Positions 18,801 through 25,813 of a stretch of 64,000 nucleotides of DNA are shown here, piece by piece (within the stretch, counting starts at the first letter, position 1; every line of letters begins with the position of its first letter). The stretch covers positions 186,001 through 250,000 of the forward strand of contig JAIQGG010000003.1 of NCBI GenBank assembly GCA_020072785.1. Direction: 5' to 3'. The position numbers and the translations under genes are program-made. The notes under the pieces are model-generated. The model did not search any database. It saw nothing but the letters and a program-made list of their open reading frames with translations, and was not told the origin of the DNA. The stretch comes from Terriglobia bacterium. GTDB taxonomy: Bacteria > Acidobacteriota > Terriglobia > Acidiferrales > UBA7541.

Positions 18801-19672
18801 CCAAACTGGTTGTAACGCAGCTTCGACGGCTTGCCGTTCACTTCCGGATCCGGCGAGGCGTTGCGGAAGAAATCGTTGGCGTCCAGTTTGTCATTGCGTA
18901 GAAATTCGTACGCGCTGCCATGGAGATCGTTGCTGCCGGACTTGGTGACCACGTTGACGCCGGCCCCGGCGCTGTTGCCGTACTGCGCGGACATATTCAG
19001 CGTCAGTTCCTGGATCTCCTGGACCATGTCGGCGTTCGGCGTGGTGTTGACGCCGCCGCTCAAGCCCTTGTCCGAGGAGCCATTGATCATGAATCCGTTG
19101 AAGTTCGGGCGCAGCCCGTTGACCACCGTGCTGTGGCCGTTCTCGAAGGAAACGCCGGTCGCATCCACGGCGCCAGGCGCCAGGGTGATCAGGTCAAAAA
19201 CGTTGCGGCCGTTCAGGGGAAGGTTGGAAACCTGGCTCGCTCCGATCGTGGTGGACAACCGCGAGTCTTCGGTCTGCACCATCACCGCGCCGGCCTCGAC
19301 GGTAACCGTTTCCGTCTGCGCGCCGAGCTCCAGTGTGAAGTCCACGCGCGCGATGAGGCCCGCGCCGAGATACAGCCCGGACTTCGCGGATTTCTTGAAG
19401 CCCGCGGCAGACACGGTAATCTTGTACGTACCGACGGGCATTTCCGTAGCGCGGTACAGACCTTCCGCATTCGTCTTTACATCCGTCGTGGCGTTGGTGC
19501 CCACGTTGGTAATGGACACATCGGCCGACACCACTGCCGCGCCCTGTGGGTCCATGACCGTGCCCGTGAAGATGCCGTTCTGTACCTGCGCCGAGGCAGG
19601 CATGACGGCGATTGCGAATAGCGCGAAGAGCAAGCAGAAACTGGCCAGCACATTGCGGTGGAACGACTTCAT
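15833..19672 (-). CDS. TonB-dependent receptor, Oar-like, with carboxypeptidase-regulatory domain
   Basis: A 1279-residue outer-membrane protein. A signal peptide (1-28) is followed by a carboxypeptidase-regulatory-like domain (about 32-115; FTGTVMDPQGAAVVSADVSI), a TonB plug domain (about 120-240; LPLNGRNVFDLITLAPGA) and a long beta-barrel. The chain ends in LMQFALKLLW, a terminal strand with a C-terminal aromatic residue as outer-membrane assembly needs. This architecture belongs to the large Oar-type families of Acidobacteriota, thought to import or bind large oligosaccharides, peptides or similar substrates; the ligand here is unknown. A candidate promoter lies at 19768-19799 and a strong terminator follows. 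A second member is at 49825-53763. Confidence 0.93.
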   Translation of the reverse strand: MKSFHRNVLASFCLLFALFAIAVMPASAQVQNGIFTGTVMDPQGAAVVSADVSITNVGTNATTDVKTNAEGLYRATEMPVGTYKITVSAAGFKKSAKSGLYLGAGLIARVDFTLELGAQTETVTVEAGAVMVQTEDSRLSTTIGASQVSNLPLNGRNVFDLITLAPGAVDATGVSFENGHSTVVNGLRPNFNGFMINGSSDKGLSGGVNTTPNADMVQEIQELTLNMSAQYGNSAGAGVNVVTKSGSNDLHGSAYEFLRNDKLDANDFFRNASPDPEVNGKPSKLRYNQFGVTATGPIWKDHLFFTASYQGDRFTTAAAPIPVISETPEWRAAVISALPNSVAATIYQNFPTTSAGNYGGPDSTTVAGYVGNFGPMMCPANFPAGFTNLPTGSFPYMFGITAAEQTWLTGQHQTGVDINNNPIYADNCSTYGYNGTPPPLQAGAIDRNTPFLNDNVVLFGSQSQGNLFNGNEWSTRIDWLRKNDRVFGEYLWVHSSDSFGPVNASSSIHGFRNPQTIHSPNLQLSWVHTFSPNWINEARAGYSLGRNDLTTATPGVPAIGFDDGTAGFGSYNGYPQFFHENIYTYGDMMSFQRGKHSIKVGVDFRRNIENSEFNVARPSYYFFDQIYFAAQAPYGMAAGVDPGFVSNQPAQLASNIRHWRNLEMGAFIQDDWKVSRKLTINVGLRYDLYTRHTEKDGKVTTFIPGPGCLTPANGYCADWISNANIPAGQAGCDTATQLARNVLAGVCGPGGFAVASSLGGADHNNFGPRAGFAYDPWGNGKTAFRGGFGVSYEGTLYNPLSNSRWNPPFYSFNGVNNALGGDVNAVVFGPTAACDGVTVTAFCPAGSIAGVAACDPVTTACAPSGAPVTFTGAGANPGIGQGSQAAGNIQGYNAWNSNFANLTGIVFPQGIRDPYVLNYYFGIQREILPKTTLEVNYVGTQGHKLFRAEQANRLPGIRLPAGTTAVDQFGRTLTGLGSRFLNPNYGRLRVWENVSKSWYSGLQVAVRHQVTRGFAFNLNYAWSHSIDTGSDWHSGATSANGAAAGDGYSLDPTKPMLDKGNSTFDVRHRLSFNYVYEIPYMKEQKGFAGHLLGGWQYQGIWAFQSGAHFTPYCASGNACDFNYDGERNDRPNVGPGGSSMSVSREQWANGWFNVPGSPYSCGWYSLGAVQGADGTCSSGGVAFFGTPCRACDGNLGRNTFTGPGIFNTDQSLFKNIRITERFNMQFRFEVFNALNRANFKLPSSSTGANFANRITAFNFGQSAGEMTPRLMQFALKLLW

Positions 19673-19767
19673 CCTAACACCCCCATAAAATTCGTAGTGG
19701 AATCTGTAACCACACTAAACAACCTTACAGACCACAGAAACGGAATAACACCCTTTCCCGCAGTGGC

Positions 19768-19799
19768 GTTATATTCTTCGCCAGACGCTTTTCTGTCAA
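19768..19799 (-). promoter_or_regulatory. Candidate promoter of the first TonB-dependent receptor
   Basis: A perfect TTGACA reads on the minus strand (19799-19794) in an A+T-rich stretch. Possible -10 boxes are GAATAT at 17 bases or TATAAC (19773-19768) at 20 bases. The leader would be about 90 bases. A short palindrome, TAATCTTTAGATTA (19810-19823), lies just upstream and might bind a regulator. Confidence 0.45.
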
Positions 19800-19856
19800 C
19801 AACATTTTTTAATCTTTAGATTACAAAGATATAGGAAAGGTTCTAGTACCTAACGC

Positions 19857-19871
19857 GAGCCAATTTGGCTC
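19857..19871. repeat. Inverted repeat behind the CRTAC1 gene
   Basis: GAGCCAA and TTGGCTC flank a single base, 11 bases after the CRTAC1 stop. With no T-run it is not a standard terminator; it could be an operator of the receptor gene or a processing site. Confidence 0.4.
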
Positions 19872-19881
19872 AACAGTAGCG

Positions 19882-21642
19882 CTATTCCTGCTTTGGCCCG
19901 CTGGCCGCAGCTCCACCCGCACCTTCGCGGATCACCACTTCCCGATCCACCGGCAGTGTCGTCATCTTCTCCACCAGCCCGGAGGGCCAGTGGATCAGCA
20001 CCTGTTCCACGCTCGTGGCCGCGCCCAGTCCGAAGTGCAGCCGCGCGTCGCTCGCCGAAAGGAAACTGCTGTTGGCGCGCACCTCATCCATTTGCTTCAG
20101 TCCGCCGGCCAGCACTTCCACCCGCGCGCCGTACGCATCCCGGTTGGACTTCGTCCCGATCAGCTTCAGCCGCAGCCAGTGCCCCCGCGGCTTCACGGCG
20201 TTGCGCAGCAGCGTCGGCCCGGCGTCGAGATTGGAGAGCAGCGCTCCCAGCGCGCCATCATTATTAAAGTCGGCAACCGCCAGACCCCGGCTGACGCGCC
20301 GCTGCCGCAGCGCCGGCCCCGCCCGCAGCCCGATCTCCTCGAAGCGCCCCTTGCCCAAATTGTGGAACAGCAGCGGGCGCTGCGCGTAAGTGATCCCCAA
20401 AGCGTGCTCATCCACCTGCGGATTCACGTGCCCGTCGGCGACGAAAATATCTTTCCAGCCGTCGTTGTCGTAATCCAGGAAGCGCACGCCGAAGGCGAGA
20501 AACGGGATGCTCACCGCGCCAAAACCAGCCGCTCCGGCCTGGTCGTCAAACGTGCCGTCGCCATTGTTGTGATAGAGGTTGTTGGCGTCGTCGGAGAAAT
20601 TGGTCTTGACCAGGTCCGGCCAGCCGTCGTTGTCGTAGTCCCCGAAGTCCACGCCCATCCCGGCCTGCTCGCGCCCGTCGCTGCTCAGCGCCACCCCCGC
20701 CGTCAGGCCCGTCTCCGTGAACGATTTCCCTTCGTTGTTGTGGTACAGCAGGCTCGGCGAGGAATCGTTGGCCACGTATACGTCGGGCCAGCCGTCGCCG
20801 TCGTAGTCCGCCCAGATTACGCCCAGGCCGTAGTGCGACTCCTTGTCGATGCCCATCTTTTCGGTGACGTCGGTGAACGTGCCGTCGCCGTTATTGTGGT
20901 ACAGCCGGTCGCGGGAACCCGCCAGCCCGCGCGGCCCGCAGGAGACCGGGATGCCGCGGTACTGGCAAAAGGGTGTGCTCCCGAATTTCGGCAGGTTGTT
21001 CAAGTCGAGATCTACATAGTTGGCCACGTAGAGGTCCAGGAAGCCGTCGCGGTCGTAGTCGCCGAAGGCCGCGCTGGTGCCCCAGCGTCCCGCGTTGCCC
21101 ACCCCGGCCTGCGCCGTGACGTCGCGAAACGTTCCGTCGCCATTGTTTTTGTACAGGAAGGAGCCCGTGAGGCAGGTGATGTACAGGTCATCCCACCCGT
21201 CGTTGTCGTAATCCCCCACTGCCGCTCCGAAGCACCACCCGCGGTGCGCGAGGCCGGCTTTCTCCGTCACGTCCGTGAACGTACCGTCATGATTGTTGTG
21301 ATAGAGCTTGCTCGCCGGGCTCTTCCCCGTTTTCAGCTCCTCCAGCGTCGCGCCATTCACCAGGAAAATATCCGGCCACCCGTCGTTGTCGTAATCAAAG
21401 ACGGCGACGCCCCCGCACATCGAATCCATGATGTACAGCTTTTCCCGGCTGCCGCAGGTCAGGTGGAAATCGATGCCGGCGGCGCGGGTCACATCCGTGA
21501 AAATCGCCGCCGCGGGCAGGCCCCGCTGTGCCCGCACCGTGGCCACCGGCAGCAGCAACGCCAGCAGCCCGCACAACAACACCGCAGGCAGCACCCTCGA
21601 GCCCGCTGCGCCCCCGCTAGTTCGGCCGGTACGCCATTCCAC
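19882..21642 (-). CDS. CRTAC1-type FG-GAP/ASPIC-UnbV protein
   Basis: A 586-residue exported protein. A signal peptide (about 1-38) precedes a seven-bladed-type propeller of FG-GAP/VCBS repeats. At least seven copies of a DYDNDGWPD-like calcium-binding loop alternate with YHNNGDGTFTDVT-like strands (about 45-440). The C-terminal ASPIC/UnbV domain (about 500-570) contains LHFGLG and IHWPSG. The GTG start at 21642 lies behind AGGGGG (21654-21649) and overlaps the end of the upstream TPR gene by 26 bases, so the two are coupled. Such proteins are common in Acidobacteriota next to TPR proteins and receptors; a carbohydrate-binding role is assumed, not proven. Confidence 0.9.
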   Translation of the reverse strand: MEWRTGRTSGGAAGSRVLPAVLLCGLLALLLPVATVRAQRGLPAAAIFTDVTRAAGIDFHLTCGSREKLYIMDSMCGGVAVFDYDNDGWPDIFLVNGATLEELKTGKSPASKLYHNNHDGTFTDVTEKAGLAHRGWCFGAAVGDYDNDGWDDLYITCLTGSFLYKNNGDGTFRDVTAQAGVGNAGRWGTSAAFGDYDRDGFLDLYVANYVDLDLNNLPKFGSTPFCQYRGIPVSCGPRGLAGSRDRLYHNNGDGTFTDVTEKMGIDKESHYGLGVIWADYDGDGWPDVYVANDSSPSLLYHNNEGKSFTETGLTAGVALSSDGREQAGMGVDFGDYDNDGWPDLVKTNFSDDANNLYHNNGDGTFDDQAGAAGFGAVSIPFLAFGVRFLDYDNDGWKDIFVADGHVNPQVDEHALGITYAQRPLLFHNLGKGRFEEIGLRAGPALRQRRVSRGLAVADFNNDGALGALLSNLDAGPTLLRNAVKPRGHWLRLKLIGTKSNRDAYGARVEVLAGGLKQMDEVRANSSFLSASDARLHFGLGAATSVEQVLIHWPSGLVEKMTTLPVDREVVIREGAGGAAASGPKQE

Positions 21643-22738
21643 CCGTGACCCCCTGACGCTTCTTGAGTTCCGCGAACTGCTGCAGCGCCTTCGCGGCTTC
21701 TTCCCGCTTCTGCAGCTTGCCGTAGGCCCGCGCCAGCAGGAAATACGGGCGCGGGTCCTCCGGGTTCAAGGCCGCGGCCCGGCGCAGCGCTTCGATCGAC
21801 TCCTGCGTCTGTTCCAGATCCAGCAGGGCATTGCCCAGCGCAAATTGCGCATCGGCATTGTTGGGCTCCGCCCGCAGCGCCCGGCGCAGCTCCACCAGCG
21901 CCTCCTTCGCCTGCCCGGAATCCAGCAAAGCGCGTCCCAGCCGGTAGAACACTTCGCTGTTGCCCTCGTGCTGCGCCAGTTCCTTGCGAAACTCCACAAT
22001 CGCTTCCGCATTGCGGCCCAGGCTCTCGTAGGCGTAACCCAGATGGTAGTGGCCCAGCGGAATTTTCGGATCGATCGCCAGCGCCTTCTGGAATTCGCGA
22101 ATCCCCAGCAGCGTGCGATTGCTGTTCTGGTAGGCCCGCCCCAGCAGAATGCGCGGCAGCGCCAGTTCCGGCTGCAGCCGGATCACCGCTTCCAGCGCGT
22201 CGGCTGCAGGCCCGTACTGCTTCACGCTCAGATAGGCCAGCGCCAGATCCATCTGCGGCTCGTGGCGATTCGGCAGCAGCTTTGCGGCGCGCGAAAGTTC
22301 CCGGATGGCCGGCTCCGCCTGGCCTGTCTGAAAATAGAGGAAGCCCAGCAGGTGCCGCGTCTCTCCGTCCTCCGGCCAGCGCGCCGCCGCCTCCCGCGCC
22401 ACGTCCAGCGCGCGGGCCTTCTCTCCCAGACGCAGGTAGCACAGCGCCAGGCTGCCCCACGTCTCCTTCACCTCCGGCGCTTCCCGCCGCACCTCTTCGA
22501 AGCCCCGCGCCGCCGCGGCGAAGTCGCCCTGCTCCATCGCCTGCCGCGCCCCCCGCAGCGCCAGCTCCGCCGAACCGGAAGGGGCCTGCGCGGTTGAGCG
22601 CTTTGCGGTCGCCCAGAACAATGCAGGGAAGAAAGAAGCGAGCAGCAGGACGAGCGTCGGCGCGAACAACAGCCGCGCTGTCGCGTGACTCCATCCCGTG
22701 GCTGGGGAACTCGTCCGCATCGGCTCGGAGGAAATCAT
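21617..22738 (-). CDS. TPR-repeat protein coupled to the CRTAC1 protein
   Basis: A 373-residue protein with a hydrophobic N-terminal segment (about 20-40, LLFAPTLVLLLASFFPALFW) acting as signal or anchor, followed by about eight TPR repeats to residue 360. Examples are WGSLALCYLRLGEKARALDV and FYRLGRALLDSGQAKEALVE. Three in-frame ATGs are possible (22765, 22738, 22720); 22738 is used, with no strong ribosome site for any. Its last 26 bases overlap the CRTAC1 start. TPR proteins hold partner proteins together, so it is probably a scaffold for the CRTAC1 product in the envelope. Confidence 0.82.
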   Translation of the reverse strand: MISSEPMRTSSPATGWSHATARLLFAPTLVLLLASFFPALFWATAKRSTAQAPSGSAELALRGARQAMEQGDFAAAARGFEEVRREAPEVKETWGSLALCYLRLGEKARALDVAREAAARWPEDGETRHLLGFLYFQTGQAEPAIRELSRAAKLLPNRHEPQMDLALAYLSVKQYGPAADALEAVIRLQPELALPRILLGRAYQNSNRTLLGIREFQKALAIDPKIPLGHYHLGYAYESLGRNAEAIVEFRKELAQHEGNSEVFYRLGRALLDSGQAKEALVELRRALRAEPNNADAQFALGNALLDLEQTQESIEALRRAAALNPEDPRPYFLLARAYGKLQKREEAAKALQQFAELKKRQGVTGGMAYRPN

Positions 22739-22890
22739 ACAACACCCGGCCCGGCGCCGGGCCATTCACCGCGCCGGAAAGCCGCGCGGCTTCTCGCGCC
22801 CCGTTTGCTATACTCTCTGCGTTCCTAACTGAGACTGTGCAGCGGAGCGGTGCACGCGGGAACTGCGCCCAAACTCAGAGCGCCGAAAAA

Positions 22891-24939
22891 ATGAAAAGAA
22901 TTCCCAAATGGATGTTGGCTCTCGCCGCGGCCGCTCTTCTCGCCGCCGCCTTCGGCGTATCGCGCTCGCTCTCCCACAGCGCCGCGCCCCCCGCCCCGCA
23001 CAACAAGCTCATCATCCTTGGCATTGACGGCATGGACCCCCTGCTCCTCCGGCAGTTCATGGCCGCGGGGAAAATGCCCCATTTCGCGGCTCTGGCCGCG
23101 AGCGGCGGCTTCCTCCCTCTCCAGACCAGCATCCCTCCGCAAAGCCCCGTCGCCTGGGCCAACCTGATCACCGGCATGAACCCCGGCAGCCACGGCATCT
23201 TCGATTTCATTCATCGCGACCCCGCTACGCTCACCCCCTACTTCTCCACCTCGCAGGTCAAGGCCCCGGAACACAACCTGCGCCTCGGCAACTGGGTCAT
23301 CCCCATCTCCGAAGGAAAAGTAGAGTTGCTGCGCCACGGCAAAGCCTTCTGGCAATACCTCGACGAGCACAAGATTCCCCTCACCGTCTTCCGCATCCCC
23401 TCCAATTTTCCCCCCGTGCCCACCCAGGGCAAAACCTTCGCCGGCATGGGCACCCCCGATCTCCTCGGCGGCTACGGCACCTTCTCCTTCTACACCGACG
23501 ATCCCATCTTCACTCCCGGCCCCGTCAGTGGCGGCGTGATCTATCCCGCGCAGGTCGCCGGCGACCGCATCGAAGCGCAGCTCCACGGCCCGGTGAATTC
23601 CCTCCGCAAGGACAATCCCGAACTGATCATTCCCTTCACCGTGGACCGCGACGCCTCCGAACCCGTCGCGCGTTTCACCATCCAGGGCCAGCAGTTCATC
23701 CTGCGCGTGGGCGAATGGAGCCCTTGGATTCGCGTCACCTTCACCTTCGTCCCCGGGCTGGAAAGCATCACCGGCATCTGCCGCTTCTATCTCAAACAAG
23801 TGCGCCCGCAATTCGAGCTCTACGTTTCCCCCATCAACATCGACCCGGCCAATCCCGCGCTGCCCATCTCCACCCCGGAAACCTACGCCCGCGACCTGGC
23901 CCGCGATGTGGGCTCCTTCTACACCCAGGGCATCTCCGAAGACACCAAGGCCCTCACCAGCGGCCTCCTCAGCGACGACGAATACCTCCAGCAGGCGCAC
24001 ATCGTCTTCGACGAACAGCGCCGCCTCTTTCTGCACGAGCTGGCCCGCTTCCGCGCCGGCCTCTTCTTCTACTATTTCTCCAGCCTCGATCAGAATAGCC
24101 ACATGTTCTGGCGCGCCAATGACCAGAAATTTCCGGCCTACGATGCGCAGCTCGCCGCCCGGCACGGCCACGTCCTCGAAGACTATTACGGCGAGATGGA
24201 CGCCATGCTCGGCGCAGCGCTGCAGGCCGCGGACGCAGAGACCACCGTGCTCGTTGTCTCCGATCACGGCTTCGCTCCCTTCCATCGCTCCTTCAGCCTC
24301 AACACCTGGCTCGTCGAGAACGGCTACCTGGTCCTGCGCGCCGGCGCGCAGCCCGGGCCCGGCCGCGACATCTTCAAGGATGCCGACTGGTCGAAGACTC
24401 GCGCCTACGGCCTCGGCCTCAACGGTCTGTATGTAAATTTGCGCGGCCGGGAAAAGAACGGCATCGTGAATCCCGGCGCGGAATCCGATGCGCTGCAGCT
24501 GGAGATCGCCGCCAAACTGGAAGCCGTGCGCGATCCCAACGACAAGCAGCAGGTCATCACCCGCGTGGACCGCGCCTCCGAGGCCTACTCCGGCCCGGCC
24601 GCCGCGCAGGCCCCGGACATCATCGTCGGCTACAATCGCGGCTTTCGCGTCGGCTGGGACAGCGTCCTCGGCGGCATCCCCGCGAAAGTGCTGGAAGACA
24701 ACACCGAGCCCTGGAGCGGCGACCACTGCATGGACTACACCAAAGTTCCCGGCGTGGTCCTCAGCAATCGCAAAATAGAGGCCACTCAGCCCGCGCTCAC
24801 CGATATCGCCCCCACGATCCTCGCCGAATTCGGCATCGCCCGTCCCGCCGCGATGCATGGGCACAGCATCTTCGCGCCCTCCGCGCAGAATGCGCAGCGC
24901 GCCGCGAAATCGCCCGCCGCCCAAGGAACGCGCCGGTGA
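22891..24939 (+). CDS. Exported alkaline-phosphatase-superfamily phosphodiesterase-like protein (second copy)
   Basis: A 682-residue paralogue of the protein at 6923-9070. Signal or anchor residues 5-26 precede the catalytic domain. The metal-site Asp is in ILGIDGMDPL, the nucleophile region is PPQSPVAWANLITGMNPG (Ser at the nucleophile position), and later sites are VVSDHGFAPF and GDHCMDYTKVPG. Shared segments with the paralogue include GICRFYLK and NSHMFWR. Unlike that copy it lacks the helix and poly-Arg region after the signal, so it is probably periplasmic. The ATG at 22891 is chosen because the signal begins there; the frame is open far upstream. A TATACT stands at 22809-22814. The stop overlaps the TauE-like start (GTGA). 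Confidence 0.85.
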   Translation: MKRIPKWMLALAAAALLAAAFGVSRSLSHSAAPPAPHNKLIILGIDGMDPLLLRQFMAAGKMPHFAALAASGGFLPLQTSIPPQSPVAWANLITGMNPGSHGIFDFIHRDPATLTPYFSTSQVKAPEHNLRLGNWVIPISEGKVELLRHGKAFWQYLDEHKIPLTVFRIPSNFPPVPTQGKTFAGMGTPDLLGGYGTFSFYTDDPIFTPGPVSGGVIYPAQVAGDRIEAQLHGPVNSLRKDNPELIIPFTVDRDASEPVARFTIQGQQFILRVGEWSPWIRVTFTFVPGLESITGICRFYLKQVRPQFELYVSPINIDPANPALPISTPETYARDLARDVGSFYTQGISEDTKALTSGLLSDDEYLQQAHIVFDEQRRLFLHELARFRAGLFFYYFSSLDQNSHMFWRANDQKFPAYDAQLAARHGHVLEDYYGEMDAMLGAALQAADAETTVLVVSDHGFAPFHRSFSLNTWLVENGYLVLRAGAQPGPGRDIFKDADWSKTRAYGLGLNGLYVNLRGREKNGIVNPGAESDALQLEIAAKLEAVRDPNDKQQVITRVDRASEAYSGPAAAQAPDIIVGYNRGFRVGWDSVLGGIPAKVLEDNTEPWSGDHCMDYTKVPGVVLSNRKIEATQPALTDIAPTILAEFGIARPAAMHGHSIFAPSAQNAQRAAKSPAAQGTRR

Positions 24940-25721
24940 GCCTTGTTCTCCTCATCGGCGTCGGGCTGGGCGTGGGGCTGCTCCTCGGCCTCACCGGAGT
25001 CGGCAGCGGCTCCGTGCTCACTCCCCTGCTCATTCTCGCGGTCGGCTTTTCCCCCGCCAAAGCCGTTGGCACCAGCCTGGCCTTTGCCTTCGCCACCAAA
25101 ATCGTCGCCAGCGCCAGCTTCTACCGCCGCGGCCTCGTCGATTTCCCCATCCTCCGCAAACTGCTGCCCGGCGCCGGCGCCGGCCTGCTGACCGTTTTCT
25201 CCCTGCTCAAAGGCCTGGGCTATCAGTCCCCACTGAAGACCAACCTCTTTCTGCAGCGCTCCATCGGCGTGGCCCTGCTGGCCGTCTTTGTGCTGATGCT
25301 CGTGCAACTTTTCCCTGGCGCCGCCGGAGAAGCCTTCACCGAGCGCCGCCTGCGCTTCACCCAGAAGCACGAGCTCCCGCTCACACTTGCCGTCGGCTAT
25401 ATCGTCGGCGTAAGCGTCAGCCTCACATCCATCGGCGGCGGCGCCGCCCTTGTTCCCATGCTTTATCTTCTCTACCGCCTTGATCCCGGGCGTCTCGTCG
25501 GCACCAGCATCCTTTTCAGCACCCTGCTCAGCGCGGCCGCCGGCTTGCTCCACGCCAGCGGCGGCCATATCGACCTCCTCGCCGTCGCCGCTCTCCTCCT
25601 CGGCTCCCTCCCCGCCATCTGGCTGGCCAGCCACCTGCACGCCCGGCTCCCCCGCCTGGCCTCCGAATCCATCATCGCCGCAGTCATGCTCCTCCTCGGC
25701 CTCCGCCTCGCTTTCCTCTAA
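24936..25721 (+). CDS. TauE/SafE (TSUP) family sulfite or organosulfonate exporter-like permease
   Basis: A 261-residue inner-membrane protein with about seven to eight hydrophobic helices. The two inverted halves of the family show as GLTGVGSGSVLTPLL (about 18-32) and SLTSIGGGAALVPML (about 163-177). Known members move sulfite, sulfoacetate, sulfolactate or thiosulfate. The GTG start overlaps the stop of the phosphodiesterase-like gene by four bases, so a shared substrate or product is likely. With sat-cysC 7 kb away this hints at a sulfur theme, but other anions are possible. Confidence 0.87.
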   Translation: MSLVLLIGVGLGVGLLLGLTGVGSGSVLTPLLILAVGFSPAKAVGTSLAFAFATKIVASASFYRRGLVDFPILRKLLPGAGAGLLTVFSLLKGLGYQSPLKTNLFLQRSIGVALLAVFVLMLVQLFPGAAGEAFTERRLRFTQKHELPLTLAVGYIVGVSVSLTSIGGGAALVPMLYLLYRLDPGRLVGTSILFSTLLSAAAGLLHASGGHIDLLAVAALLLGSLPAIWLASHLHARLPRLASESIIAAVMLLLGLRLAFL

Positions 25722-25766
25722 AAAGGAAAGCCGCATCCTTTCCCGTCCTGCGGAAAAGATGCGGCA
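25721..25766 (-). terminator. Terminator of the VWFA gene between convergent genes
   Basis: A 14-bp stem with one mismatch (25731-25744 with 25753-25766, outer arms GCCGCATC/GATGCGGC) and an 8-base loop. On the minus strand it is followed by TTTCCTTTTT. It lies 48 bases after the VWFA stop and just after the TauE-like stop, so it could also slow plus-strand transcription. Confidence 0.7.
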
Positions 25767-25813
25767 CCCACACCCTCCGAACTTGTCAGGAATTGGCGCG
25801 TTCCGGGAGTCCG

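Noticed and set aside
22825-24924. A minus-strand open frame of about 700 codons
   Set aside because: Antisense to the second phosphodiesterase-like gene, whose motifs are clear; the minus product is Gly/Glu/Val rich without domains.
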